DNA of 64,000 nt, taken from NCBI RefSeq assembly GCF_001399455.2, contig NZ_LLEI02000021.1, forward strand, positions 620,001 through 684,000. The letters are read 5' to 3'. The notes under the pieces are model-generated. The model had not been told where the DNA came from, searched no databases, and worked only from the letters and a program-made list of their open reading frames with translations. The translations under genes and the position numbers were made by a program. Below are positions 49,225 to 58,024 of the stretch, piece by piece; positions within the stretch are counted from its first letter, which is position 1; every line of letters begins with the position of its first letter. The stretch comes from Vibrio bivalvicida (GTDB lineage: Bacteria; Pseudomonadota; Gammaproteobacteria; Enterobacterales; Vibrionaceae).

Positions 49225-49608
49225 TTATGAGCAGATCTTACCTAACTTTGGTTCTTGAGTGATTGAGTATTCATCGTTAAGAGATTGGTAAATGATCGCA
49301 TTCCAAACTTCACCATTTTCAAGTTCAAACTCAACAGCGTAGTTCATTCCAGCAACGACTTGAGTGCGTACATCAGTGATCTTCTTTAACGGAGAAGACG
49401 TTGTGATTTGGCTGAGGACAAGAGCAACGGCTTTTTCTACCTCAGGTGATACGTGACCTAGAGGATGCCAACCTCCCGGCATCGCTTCGTTGTTACACAT
49501 GGGTTTGTGTGGCATAGCTGAAGTCTGCTCTTGGTTGGTTGAAGTTGCTTGATTGCAACCCGAAAGGATGACTACACAGGTTACTGACAATAAAATAGCT
49601 TTCTTCAT
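49225..49608 (-). CDS. Cystatin-like lipoprotein
   Basis: Starting at the ATG at 49608 (GGAG five bases upstream), the product is 127 residues with lipobox ILSGC, so it is a lipid-anchored envelope protein. After a linker the domain starts with GGWHPLGHVSPEVEKAVALVL, then a central QVVAG, then AVEFELENGEVWNA and a final strand with Q. This is the layout of cystatins: an N-terminal glycine, an alpha helix, the QxVxG protease-binding loop and beta strands. It may inhibit cysteine proteases, but bacterial cystatin-like proteins are little studied and this role is inferred. An in-frame ATG at 49626 also exists. Confidence 0.7.
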   Translation of the reverse strand: MKKAILLSVTCVVILSGCNQATSTNQEQTSAMPHKPMCNNEAMPGGWHPLGHVSPEVEKAVALVLSQITTSSPLKKITDVRTQVVAGMNYAVEFELENGEVWNAIIYQSLNDEYSITQEPKLGKICS

Positions 49609-49618
49609 GTTTACTCCA

Positions 49619-49640
49619 TGACTCAATCATTATTGAGTCA
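49619..49640. repeat. Inverted repeat in the upstream region of the cystatin-like gene
   Basis: TGACTCAAT (49619-49627) and ATTGAGTCA (49632-49640) are a perfect 9-bp inverted repeat around CATT, starting 11 bases before the start codon. Related TTGACTC and ACTCATAATTGAGT copies follow within 60 bases, which suggests an operator array or a leader hairpin. Confidence 0.6.
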
Positions 49641-49720
49641 AGTTTTCCTTGTGGATTATCTTGACTCTATTAATAGATGAAATTGTACTCATAATTGAGT
49701 TTTTAAAGTCATGGGAATGC

Positions 49721-49749
49721 AATAAAAAAGCCGCTTTAGATAAAGCGGC
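49721..49749 (-). terminator. Rho-independent terminator of the DUF3316 gene
   Basis: GCCGCTTTA and TAAAGCGGC (49730-49749) form a long stem. On the minus strand it runs into TTTTTTATT at 49729-49721. Confidence 0.92.
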
Positions 49750-49771
49750 AGACAGGTGTAACTAAAAACGG

Positions 49772-50116
49772 TTAGCTATTGCCGCTTTCGCGGTATTTAT
49801 ATTGATAGTCAACATCTAGCACTGCTTGGTACTGAATGTTTCCGGGTGTACTTGCTAGCTCTTCGATCTGTACCGTCATATCATTTAGCTTGACGCTTGG
49901 ATAAACGACATTTGTTTGTGAAATGTGTAACTTGTTTTTCAATTGTGCTGGGTTCATTGTCTTCATCTCATCCATGAGGTCAAACGCGGCATCATAAGCT
50001 TGTTGCTTAGTTGAGTATGTGTCAGTGGTGAAGCTTGTACTTGATGAGGCTGTATCGGTTGACGCAAATACTGACGCGCTCATAACTAACGAAGCCAATA
50101 GAATCACTTTTTTCAT
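49772..50116 (-). CDS. DUF3316 family secreted protein
   Basis: This 114-residue protein has a signal peptide ending SVFASTD and the short mature domain of DUF3316, common in vibrios, with AYDAAFDLMDEMKTMNPAQLKN missing no part and a final beta segment VLDVDYQYKY. Its function is unknown. It has a good GGAG ribosome binding site and a perfect terminator, so it is a well-formed monocistronic gene. Confidence 0.8.
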   Translation of the reverse strand: MKKVILLASLVMSASVFASTDTASSSTSFTTDTYSTKQQAYDAAFDLMDEMKTMNPAQLKNKLHISQTNVVYPSVKLNDMTVQIEELASTPGNIQYQAVLDVDYQYKYRESGNS

Positions 50117-50499
50117 AATCTTTTCTCCTGATGGGTGACCTTCACGTAAAATACTACGCCAGTATGCGTAAGGAGTCTGTCAGGCTGTGTAAGGAGAAGC
50201 CCAGTTTTTGTAAAGCTTTCCTTTACGTTTGTAACCCGCTCATGACTAAGTCAATATAGGGTTAGTCACCGAGTGGAAATGTTATGGCTAGGTCAACGGG
50301 TATCTATTGCCGCTATGTTACAGTGTGTTGTAGGTAAACTTGCTTCGAACAGCATTTAAGTGCTTGCTCTGGTAGCACTTAAATACTAATTGACCTAGAT
50401 TGGTATTGAAGTTGCTAGAATTGTTGTTACAGACACCAGTACTTAAAGTGTCTATGTTAAGAATAATGGTGTTTGCAGTGTGTTGCGCAGGACGAAGCA
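50117..50499. other. Intergenic region with a long inverted repeat
   Basis: This 383-base stretch between divergent genes holds no gene. The main structure is the 11-bp inverted repeat at 50354-50384, with a related AGTACTTAAAGTGTCT further on (about 50440). Confidence 0.5.
50354..50384. repeat. Perfect 11-bp inverted repeat, candidate operator
   Basis: ATTTAAGTGCT (50354-50364) and AGCACTTAAAT (50374-50384) are inverted around nine bases. They lie 116 bases before the lipoprotein gene at 50500. The AAGTGCT/AGCACTT core could be a regulator site or a stem of a leader RNA. Confidence 0.6.
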
Positions 50500-51330
50500 A
50501 TGAGAAAACTAGGAATACTGTTAACCGTGTGTTTAGCTCTATCCGGATGTAGTACCAAGTTTGTGTATAACAATATGGATTGGCTATTACTCGAGTACTT
50601 AGACGATTATGTTGAACTCAATGACTCTCAGGAAGAGATAGTCAGTCAGAAGATTGCAGTGCTGAGTGAATGGCATCGAACGGAAGAAATCCCGAATTAC
50701 ATTGAACATCTCGATGAGTTAATGACAATAGATCCCACTACTTTTACGCTAGAGCAACTTGAAGTGCAGGAAGTGAAGTTCCAACAACATTCACAGCGCC
50801 TTGTCGCGAGAGTTGCACCAGAACTTTATGCTGTTGCCCGCGAGCTATCCAATGACCAAGTAGAAGAGTTGATGAACAGCATTCGTGTTCGTCACACTAA
50901 ATACAAAAGGAAATACCAAAAGCTTCCAGACCCAGAAATTAAAGCCCGCTATAAAGCTCGTATTGAAGAGAATTTGGAAACTTGGATTGGCAACCTTACC
51001 AAGCAGCAACACATACTATTGGATAAATGGGTCGACGAATTGTATGTGACTTCCCACGACTGGATTCACCACCAGACTAAAATGCGTATCGAGGTCAATG
51101 CCCTTTTATCTAACAGGCTAGATATGGCAAAGTTTCAACCTGAATTTCGACAGCTAATGTTTAACCCCAATAGTTTCTATGCTCCAGAACTAGAGCAAAA
51201 AATTGATTTCAATAAGCAGGTCGCAAACCGTTACCTTATACAAGTGATCAATTCAATGACCTCTAAACAAACCAAGCACTATCGTGATGAATTGCAGGAT
51301 TGGAAAGAAGTTGCGCTAGATATTCAGTAG
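50500..51330 (+). CDS. DUF6279-type lipoprotein
   Basis: The start at 50500 is chosen because it begins the signal peptide directly, while an upstream ATG at 50473 would add nine residues. The product is 276 residues with lipobox ALSGC, so it is anchored in the envelope. The mature protein begins with STKFVYNNMDWLLLEYLDDYVELNDSQ, the hallmark of a conserved gamma-proteobacterial lipoprotein family, and is otherwise strongly alpha-helical with many charged residues. Function is unknown. Confidence 0.8.
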   Translation: MRKLGILLTVCLALSGCSTKFVYNNMDWLLLEYLDDYVELNDSQEEIVSQKIAVLSEWHRTEEIPNYIEHLDELMTIDPTTFTLEQLEVQEVKFQQHSQRLVARVAPELYAVARELSNDQVEELMNSIRVRHTKYKRKYQKLPDPEIKARYKARIEENLETWIGNLTKQQHILLDKWVDELYVTSHDWIHHQTKMRIEVNALLSNRLDMAKFQPEFRQLMFNPNSFYAPELEQKIDFNKQVANRYLIQVINSMTSKQTKHYRDELQDWKEVALDIQ

Positions 51331-51418
51331 ATTAAGCCACAAAGTTCACCACTCGGTATTTGTTTGATGTCGGGTTCAGGTTAGAGTGACAGACTCCTAA
51401 CACAACTTAGCGAACACT

Positions 51419-52183
51419 ATGGAATGGATTCTGTTGTTTGGGGCAGGTGTTCTAGGAGGGATACTGAATAGCATTGCTGGTGGTGGGAGCTTTATCACCT
51501 TTCCAACACTTATGTTCGTCGGTGTACCTCCTGTTATTGCAAATGCGACCAATACTTTTGCGGCATGCGCGGGCTATCTCAGTGGGACTTACGGCTTTCG
51601 TCAAGACATTGCCAAGTCAAATGCCTCTCTCACGCTGATCATTACTCTTAGCTTAATTGGCGGAGGGTTAGGCGCGTATTTATTGCTGAGCGTATCGGAA
51701 AGTCAGTTCCTTATTGCAATCCCTTGGTTACTATTGTTTGCAACCTCTCTTTTTTTGTTTGGAAGCCAAATCAATAAGTTGGCGAGTCGCTTGGCAAAAT
51801 CGACATCGTTGCATCCATTTTGGGCGTTGGGTTCAGTTTCTTTGCTGTTAGTTGTCGTCTCTGCATATGGAGGCTTCTTCAATGCGGGGCTTGGTGTAGT
51901 CGTACTCAGTTATTTGGTGTTGGCTGGGTACACGGATATCAACCAAATGAATGGCCTTAAATTATTGATTTCATTGTCTGTTTCAATCATTGCGATAGCG
52001 GTGTTTATTGCCGAAGGGTCAATCGACTGGTTACGTGGGGGAGCGGTGATGCTGGGCACATTATCAGGCGGTTATGTGGCGGCAAGAGTTTCTAGGCAAG
52101 TTGAACAGTACTATGTGAAAGGTTTTGTTGCCCTTTCAAGCGTGGCAATGACGGTCTACTTTTTTTATGACGTCTATCTATAA
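51419..52183 (+). CDS. TauE/SafE family membrane permease
   Basis: This 254-residue, hydrophobic protein has about eight membrane helices. The family signature is visible twice, first GVLGGILNSIAGGGSFITFPTL with NATNTFAACAGYLSG, then GGFFNAGLGVVVLS with NQMNGLKLLISL. Members export or import sulfite, sulfoacetate or other organosulfonates or anions. The actual substrate here is not inferable from its neighbours. Confidence 0.88.
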   Translation: MEWILLFGAGVLGGILNSIAGGGSFITFPTLMFVGVPPVIANATNTFAACAGYLSGTYGFRQDIAKSNASLTLIITLSLIGGGLGAYLLLSVSESQFLIAIPWLLLFATSLFLFGSQINKLASRLAKSTSLHPFWALGSVSLLLVVVSAYGGFFNAGLGVVVLSYLVLAGYTDINQMNGLKLLISLSVSIIAIAVFIAEGSIDWLRGGAVMLGTLSGGYVAARVSRQVEQYYVKGFVALSSVAMTVYFFYDVYL

Positions 52184-52337
52184 ACACTACTCAACCAGCA
52201 TGCGGGCCTTCACACAGATAGCTATTTTGAGGTCTATTTAGGTTAATTTAGCTTGCTCAATGGCATAATTCAGTGAGTCAAGTTGAGGCCAATTATTTGT
52301 CTTATATGGCCACTTTAACCAATGATTAGGAGGCTTT

Positions 52338-52562
52338 ATGAGTAGAAAACTCGGCAGAGTCATGTCTAGTAGCCGCATGATTACCTTCGTAGCATTTCTT
52401 GCAGCAACATTCGCTTGGATTCTAAAAATGCCAGCATTGTTTACTGTATCGCTTCTTGCCCTTGTCGCTAGTGGTGCTCTTTATCTCAATGATAAATTCA
52501 AGCGTCGGAATCAAGAAAAGAGCGCCTCGAGGCGCTCTGAGAGCGAATTAGAAGAAACCTAG
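52338..52562 (+). CDS. Small membrane protein, 74 aa
   Basis: This 74-residue protein has a perfect ribosome binding site (AGGAGG) and two membrane segments (about residues 13-50), with a basic N-terminus and a charged tail. It is not recognised as a named family. The 3' end overlaps the aldehyde dehydrogenase gene on the other strand by 15 bases and contains a perfect palindrome that serves as that gene's terminator. Confidence 0.75.
   Translation: MSRKLGRVMSSSRMITFVAFLAATFAWILKMPALFTVSLLALVASGALYLNDKFKRRNQEKSASRRSESELEET
52519..52538 (-). terminator. Terminator of the aldehyde dehydrogenase gene, inside the convergent gene
   Basis: AGAGCGCCTC / GAGGCGCTCT is a perfect 10+10-bp palindrome. 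On the minus strand it is followed by TTTTCTTG, ten bases after the dehydrogenase stop. On the plus strand it codes for Ser-Ala-Ser-Arg-Arg-Ser in the small membrane protein. Confidence 0.8.
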
Positions 52563-54068
52563 TGGGTTTACATCGTAGCTGATTAACAGGTTTTTCGTAT
52601 TTTGGTAATGGTCGAGCATCATTTTGTGTGTTTCTCGTCCTATACCCGATTTTTTGTAGCCACCGAAAGCTGCGTGAGCGGGATAGGCGTGGTAGCAGTT
52701 GATCCATATACGTCCAGCTTCTATGTTTCGGCCCATGCGGTAAGCCAAGTTCGCATCACGAGTCCAGACCCCTGCACCCAATCCGTATTCAGTGTCATTG
52801 GCAATCGCCAACGCTTCTGCTTCATCTTTGAATTTGGTAATAGCAATGACTGGACCAAAGATCTCTTCTTGAAACACGCGCATCTTGTTGTTGCCTTCAA
52901 GCAACGTAGGTTGAATGTAGTAACCAGATTCAATATCGTCTTTTTGCTCTGCTACTTGACCTCCAAACACAACCTTTGCACCTTCTTGGCGACCAATTTC
53001 AAGGTAGCTTAAGATCTTGTCAAACTGCTCTTGAGAAGCTTGCGCACCTACTTGGGTATCGGTATCAAGTGGGTTGCCTTGCTGGATGCTCTTAGCTCGC
53101 TCTGCCACCTTGGCAACGAACTTATCATAGACAGATTCGTGCACTAATACCCGCGAAGGGCAGGTACACACTTCCCCTTGGTTAAAGAAGGCCAATAAAG
53201 TCCCTTCAATACATTTTTCAAGGTATTCGTCTTCGTGTTCGAAGATATCTGGGAAATAGATATTTGGGGATTTACCCCCAAGCTCAACTGTCGACGGGAT
53301 TAGGTTCTCTGCTGCACATTTAAGGATATGGTTGCCGATTTCAGTAGAGCCTGTAAATGCGAGTTTGGCAATGCGGTTACTCGTCGCGAGTGCTTGGCCT
53401 GCTTCACTACCAAATCCATTAACAACGTTGATCACTCCGGCTGGAATGAGGTCACCGATTTTTTCCATTAGTAGAAGAATGGATGTAGGCGTTTGTTCAG
53501 CAGGTTTTAACACCACGCAGCAGCCTGCTGCAAGAGCAGGAGCAAGTTTCCAAGCCGCCATTAACATCGGGAAGTTCCATGGGATAATTTGACCAACGAC
53601 ACCAATGGGTTCAGGGAAGTGATAACTCGCAGTATTGGCATCTAGCTCAGCGGCACTGCCTTCTTGGGCGCGGATACAACCGGCAAAATAACGGAAGTGA
53701 TCGACAACGAGTGGTAAATCGGCCGCCAGTGTTTCACGTACCGGTTTACCATTTTCCCACGTTTCAGCGACTGCAAGTTCTTCAAGGTTTTCTTCAATGC
53801 GATCCGCTATCTTTAGCAGAATATTCGAGCGCTCGGTTACGCTCGTAGCAGCCCAACTTAATCTGACATTATGAGCGGCATCAAGCGCTAGGCTAATGTC
53901 CGCTTCACCTGAACGGGCAACTTTACAATATGCTTTGCCATTGACGGGGGAGGTGTTAGCAAAATATTCGCCCGAAACGGGTTTTACCCACTTTCCCCCA
54001 ATGTAGTTGTCATAATGGCTTTTAAAGTTAACGACGGAGTTTTGGCTGCCCGGTTGTGCGTAAATCAT
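52548..54068 (-). CDS. Aldehyde dehydrogenase (AcoD/ExaC-type acetaldehyde dehydrogenase)
   Basis: This 506-residue NAD-dependent dehydrogenase should oxidise acetaldehyde or similar short aldehydes to the acid. Motifs are [22 protein letters not shown], the cofactor [17 protein letters not shown] with the general-base Glu, and [14 protein letters not shown] with the catalytic Cys. The length and the divergent AcoR-like activator point to the AcoD/ExaC group. A candidate sigma-54 promoter lies upstream at 54153-54168, and a terminator follows inside the convergent gene. Confidence 0.9.
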   Translation of the reverse strand: MIYAQPGSQNSVVNFKSHYDNYIGGKWVKPVSGEYFANTSPVNGKAYCKVARSGEADISLALDAAHNVRLSWAATSVTERSNILLKIADRIEENLEELAVAETWENGKPVRETLAADLPLVVDHFRYFAGCIRAQEGSAAELDANTASYHFPEPIGVVGQIIPWNFPMLMAAWKLAPALAAGCCVVLKPAEQTPTSILLLMEKIGDLIPAGVINVVNGFGSEAGQALATSNRIAKLAFTGSTEIGNHILKCAAENLIPSTVELGGKSPNIYFPDIFEHEDEYLEKCIEGTLLAFFNQGEVCTCPSRVLVHESVYDKFVAKVAERAKSIQQGNPLDTDTQVGAQASQEQFDKILSYLEIGRQEGAKVVFGGQVAEQKDDIESGYYIQPTLLEGNNKMRVFQEEIFGPVIAITKFKDEAEALAIANDTEYGLGAGVWTRDANLAYRMGRNIEAGRIWINCYHAYPAHAAFGGYKKSGIGRETHKMMLDHYQNTKNLLISYDVNPLGFF

Positions 54069-54152
54069 AAAATGTCCTTATTTTTCTCATTCATTATTGG
54101 CTTGATGTCATCACACTGAGGTGAACACTTCTTATGGCATCGTGTTAGTTAA

Positions 54153-54168
54153 CGCAAATCACAGACCA
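54153..54168 (-). promoter_or_regulatory. Candidate sigma-54 (-24/-12) promoter of the aldehyde dehydrogenase gene
   Basis: On the minus strand TGGTCTGTGATTTGCG has the invariant GG and GC of the -24/-12 promoter with the correct spacing of 10 bases. It is 85 bases before the dehydrogenase start, with the activator gene and a palindromic site further upstream. The match outside the GG/GC core is moderate. Confidence 0.5.
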
Positions 54169-54277
54169 TATGTTAATAACTTGTTGTATTTATTTTCAGG
54201 CGCTAGAGTGGTCAAGGCTTAAGCTGGCATGTTTAAAACAATGGTGAGAGGAACGGCTTGTTAATGAATTGTTCAAC

Positions 54278-54318
54278 TGTTCCAAAATGGTACAACCCAA
54301 TTGTTCAAAGTTGGAACA
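54278..54318. promoter_or_regulatory. Candidate upstream activating sequence of the AcoR-like regulator
   Basis: TGTTCCAA (54278-54285) and TTGGAACA (54311-54318) are inverted repeats 25 bases apart. A 10-base direct repeat AATTGTTCAA at 54267-54276 and 54299-54308 is spaced by 32 bases, close to three helical turns. It lies about 110 bases from the candidate -24/-12 promoter, a usual distance for enhancer-type activators. Confidence 0.55.
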
Positions 54319-54321
54319 GGT

Positions 54322-56082
54322 ATGGAACTACAAACGATACAATCTGATAAATGGCTAGCTTCTTCATGGCAAAGAAGCGAAATCGCAGGCTTAAAGCAAA
54401 TCAAAAAGCCGGAAGATATCAATGTTTCAAACGCGTTACTAAAAGAGAGGCGATACAAAGCGCAAGGTGTAATAGAGGCTGTTGAAGAATGTGCTCTTCC
54501 TCTATTCAGTCAAGTGTTGTCGCGCAGTGATAGCCGATTAATCTTGACTGATGACGAAGGGGTGATTCTTGCCAGTTGGGGGCAAGAGAAGTTTCGTGAG
54601 AAATTGATGTCTATTGCCTTGGAGTCGGGAACCTGCTGGCAGGAAAAACTGAAAGGAACTAACGCCATAGGCACTGCCCTGTTCGAAAAGAGAGCGGTAT
54701 CTATTATTGGCGAGCAGCACTTTATTAAACAGCACCGATTTATAAGTTGTTCGGCAAGTCCATTGTTTAACCACTTTGGCGAGCTAGTGGGGATTCTGGA
54801 TATAACTAGTGAGCAAAGTAAGCATGATATGACTACCCAACTTTTGGTACAGAACATGGTGCAGTTGGTTGAAAACTACATGCTGACACACATCCCAGAA
54901 GGCGCATTGCAGATAAACCTTGCCCACAATGAATCAGTATTACAAAGCGGCTGGCAGGGAATTGTTATTGCAGATGATAGCGGCCACGTGATCGCTCATA
55001 ATCAGGTGGCGAGCCGGCTTATCCCTCACGTGTCCCTAGTCGGGGAACACTTTGAAGACTTGCTAAATCAGCCTCAACAACAGTGTCAGTTTTTTGTTGA
55101 AAAAAAGAGTTTGGGCAATAAATTTCGCGGTAAGAAATGGCTGAGTGTGGCAAGTGAACTCCATTACGGCGATGACAAAGTAGAGCAAGCGTGGCAGCAG
55201 GCCAATAAGGTCATGGGTTGTGACATTAGTTTATTGATACTGGGTGAAACAGGAGTGGGTAAAGGTGAGTTTGTAAAAGCGCTACATAAACATAGTGCAC
55301 GCAATAAACAACCACTTGTAACAGTTAACTGCGGCGCTTTGCCCAAAGATTTAATTGAGTCTGAACTGTTTGGCCATGCATCAGGTGCGTTTACGGGGGC
55401 GAATAAACAAGGCTATTGTGGGCGTATAAGGCAAGCAGACAAAGGAATCTTGTTTTTGGATGAAATAGGGGAGATGCCGCTAGATGCGCAGTGTCGTTTG
55501 TTAACTGTGTTGCAAGACAAGATCGTTATGCCAGTAGGATCTGCCCAGTCCTATAAAGTGGATATTCAAGTAATAGCGGCGACACACCAAGAGCTCACTC
55601 AATTGGTTGCTGAGGGGAGATTCAGGCAAGATCTCTATTACCGCCTCAATGGATTAGTGGTTAGCTTACCTTCTCTCTATCAACGTGAAGACAAACTAGC
55701 AATAATTCATGCGATACACGCTAAACACCAGCAGAACGGGCAAAGAATTACCTCTTCCTTAATACAGTCGCTACTTCGTTATCGATGGCCGGGCAATCTA
55801 AGGGAGCTAGATAACCTGTTGAAGGTAACCTGTTTGATTGCAAGTGATGTTAGCGAAATTGGGATTGAACATGTTCCATCACACTTTGCCCAGCCGTTAC
55901 TAGAAGTAGCAAGCGAGAGCGAGATTGAAACATTGGATTTGAAGTCGACATTGAATTCAGCATTAATCGATACCTACCATACCCATAATGGGAATGTCAG
56001 TAAGGTATCTCGCGTTCTTGGAGTCAGCAGAAATACGGTTTATCGCAAACTGAAAGCATTGGGTCTCATTAAAACGAAATGA
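54322..56082 (+). CDS. Sigma-54-dependent transcriptional activator, AcoR-like
   Basis: The ATG at 54322 is chosen over the TTG at 54301. The product is 586 residues. The N-terminal half has a GAF-type sensory region (about 70-170, including GTCWQEKLKGTNAIGTALFE). The AAA+ domain follows with Walker A GETGVGKGE, ESELFGHASGAFTGA containing the GAFTGA loop that contacts sigma-54, Walker B ILFLDEIGE, and a C-terminal helix-turn-helix GNVSKVSRVLGVSRNTVYRKL. This is the AcoR architecture. It is divergent from an aldehyde dehydrogenase, which it very likely activates in response to acetoin, ethanol or aldehyde breakdown. Confidence 0.9.
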   Translation: MELQTIQSDKWLASSWQRSEIAGLKQIKKPEDINVSNALLKERRYKAQGVIEAVEECALPLFSQVLSRSDSRLILTDDEGVILASWGQEKFREKLMSIALESGTCWQEKLKGTNAIGTALFEKRAVSIIGEQHFIKQHRFISCSASPLFNHFGELVGILDITSEQSKHDMTTQLLVQNMVQLVENYMLTHIPEGALQINLAHNESVLQSGWQGIVIADDSGHVIAHNQVASRLIPHVSLVGEHFEDLLNQPQQQCQFFVEKKSLGNKFRGKKWLSVASELHYGDDKVEQAWQQANKVMGCDISLLILGETGVGKGEFVKALHKHSARNKQPLVTVNCGALPKDLIESELFGHASGAFTGANKQGYCGRIRQADKGILFLDEIGEMPLDAQCRLLTVLQDKIVMPVGSAQSYKVDIQVIAATHQELTQLVAEGRFRQDLYYRLNGLVVSLPSLYQREDKLAIIHAIHAKHQQNGQRITSSLIQSLLRYRWPGNLRELDNLLKVTCLIASDVSEIGIEHVPSHFAQPLLEVASESEIETLDLKSTLNSALIDTYHTHNGNVSKVSRVLGVSRNTVYRKLKALGLIKTK

Positions 56083-56605
56083 ACGGCTTAACCGCCCAAT
56101 TATATAAATATCATCGAATTATTCATCGTCAATCAAAAGCGCTATCTACTGTGCTTCATTAAATCCATAACCTAACCTTGAATATCACCTTTTGTGGTTT
56201 TATAAAATTCTCAACTCAATCACAGGTTGATAATTTATTGAGATTGTCAAATAGAATGCAATAAATAAGTGTCGGTCTGCCAATTTGTCTTAAATGTGAT
56301 AATTGACGATCTTATGTCCAATAATTGAGAATGCCTGGTAGCTTTGCTGGCTATTAAGCGATAATGAGATCTAATCTCCATTTATTGAAGGGTTTGATAA
56401 TATTTCTGTAATATTTTATGGCTGAGATTTAACCATCTAAAGAACTTATTTTGTTTATCAAAAATGAGACTTTACTTTCTGCTTGTTAATAAATGAAAAT
56501 GATTGCGCTTTTATTTATCTATGTGGAAGCCATACGTAGAAATTAAATGTTTATTAACTCAATAACTCTAAGAGCTACGACTTAGAGGCGGTAGCGTACC
56601 TAAAT
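56083..56605. other. Leader region of the polysaccharide operon
   Basis: These 523 AT-rich bases precede the exopolysaccharide operon and hold no gene. The right end carries the ops element (56587-56597). A long 5' leader of this kind is usual before polysaccharide operons controlled at elongation. Confidence 0.55.
56587..56597 (+). promoter_or_regulatory. ops element (RfaH recruitment site)
   Basis: GGCGGTAGCGT matches the core of the JUMPstart/ops element exactly. It ends eight bases before the ATG of the first gene. RfaH recruited to paused RNA polymerase at ops suppresses termination in long polysaccharide operons. No good Shine-Dalgarno sequence lies in the usual window before this ATG, which fits RfaH also recruiting ribosomes. 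Confidence 0.85.
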
Positions 56606-58015
56606 ATGGATATGACAACGCACAGTAAGGTTAAATTCGGTGAAAATGAATCAAGCGCTCTCTATCGAATAGTTGATGGAATTGTGATTGTTTCATTTCT
56701 TTTGGCAGTATCCACAATTTACCTAGGTGATTTCTCTAAGATTTATACTATTTCAGGACTATTGTCGGCTCTCTTGTTTGTATTTTTTGCCGAGCAATCA
56801 GGGCTGTATAGATATAATGGGGTGTTTGTTCAACGACACGAATTTAAGAACATTATTGGTGCTTGGCTGCAAACTTTACTTGTCCTTTTACTTTTCGCTT
56901 TTTTTACCAAATGGACGGAAGTGCATTCTAGAGTGGTGATAACTACATGGATGCTTGCGACGCCGCTCCTAATCATCTCAAGTAGATTAGCTGGAAACCA
57001 GCTTATTCGTTCGCATTATAAAAAGCACCAGTATAAGCAAAAGGCGATAATTGTTGGCGTGTCAAATGCTGGTATTCGCTTGGCGCATGATATTGCTAAT
57101 GATAAGTCTTCTAGCCTTGATTTTGTTGGCTTTTATGATGACAGAGAACCAAGTCGTTTGGCTAAAGATGGCTTGAGTAAGCCGATACTAGGAACCATAA
57201 AAGATTCGGTCGAGAAAGCCAAGAAACGCGAAGTTCGACACGTTTATATCGCTCTGCCTATGGGAGAAGTTAAGCGAGTAAAAGATGTGGTTAAAATGTT
57301 TTCTGATACTACTGCTCGAGTCTATTTGATACCGGATATTTATACTTATGAATTAATGCAAGCGCGTTGGAGAACCATTGGTAATAGTCCAACAATTAGC
57401 GTTCAAGATACTCCATTTTATGGACTGGCGAGTGTTGTGAAACGCATCGAAGATGTTGTGCTAGCGACTCTGATTGCGTTGTTAATTAGCCCGGTTTTAT
57501 TGTTCGTAGCCATTGGTGTCAAGTTATCTGGGCCAGGGCCTATTATTTTCAAACAAATACGCTACGGATTAGATGGAGCGGCAATTAAGGTGTGGAAGTT
57601 TCGCTCTATGAATACGACCGATAACGGAAATATTGTAAAGCAAGCGACGAAAAATGATCCCAGAGTGACGAGGTTTGGCGCTTTTATTCGACGAACCTCT
57701 CTTGACGAACTGCCTCAGTTTATCAACGTAATTCAAGGAAGAATGTCTATCGTCGGACCACGACCACATGCTGTTGCGCACAACGAAGAATATCGCCAAA
57801 TCGTCGACAAATATATGTTGAGACATAAGGTTAAGCCCGGAATTACCGGATTGGCCCAAATTAGTGGCTATCGAGGTGAAACCGATACGCTTGAGAAAAT
57901 GGAAAAACGCGTCGAGTACGATCTCAAATATATCCAAAACTGGAGCCTGTCATTAGATTTGAGAATCATATTTCTAACCATATTTAAAGGTTTTGTCGCA
58001 AAAACAGCATATTAA
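56606..58015 (+). CDS. Undecaprenyl-phosphate glucose/hexose phosphotransferase (WcaJ/VpsL/CpsA-like)
   Basis: This 469-residue inner membrane protein starts polysaccharide repeat-unit assembly by moving a hexose-1-phosphate from the nucleotide sugar to undecaprenyl phosphate. About four N-terminal helices (to residue 130) precede a CoA-binding-like domain and one more helix near 290. The C-terminal catalytic domain has KVWKFRSMN, FIRRTSLDELPQFINV and VGPRPHAVAHNEEYR. It opens an operon with an outer membrane barrel, a Wza-like and a Wzc-like protein, an order seen in Vibrio vps and cps clusters. Confidence 0.92.
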   Translation: MDMTTHSKVKFGENESSALYRIVDGIVIVSFLLAVSTIYLGDFSKIYTISGLLSALLFVFFAEQSGLYRYNGVFVQRHEFKNIIGAWLQTLLVLLLFAFFTKWTEVHSRVVITTWMLATPLLIISSRLAGNQLIRSHYKKHQYKQKAIIVGVSNAGIRLAHDIANDKSSSLDFVGFYDDREPSRLAKDGLSKPILGTIKDSVEKAKKREVRHVYIALPMGEVKRVKDVVKMFSDTTARVYLIPDIYTYELMQARWRTIGNSPTISVQDTPFYGLASVVKRIEDVVLATLIALLISPVLLFVAIGVKLSGPGPIIFKQIRYGLDGAAIKVWKFRSMNTTDNGNIVKQATKNDPRVTRFGAFIRRTSLDELPQFINVIQGRMSIVGPRPHAVAHNEEYRQIVDKYMLRHKVKPGITGLAQISGYRGETDTLEKMEKRVEYDLKYIQNWSLSLDLRIIFLTIFKGFVAKTAY

Positions 58016-58024
58016 GGATTTTAG

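Noticed and set aside
56325..56365. CTGGTAGCT ... TTAAGC, similar to the upstream part of a JUMPstart sequence
   Set aside because: It is about 230 bases from the ops element, while in JUMPstart the parts are adjacent; likely chance.
56490..56515. AAATGAAAATGATTGCG as a possible Fur box before the polysaccharide operon
   Set aside because: It lacks a second half-site and there is no reason to expect iron control.
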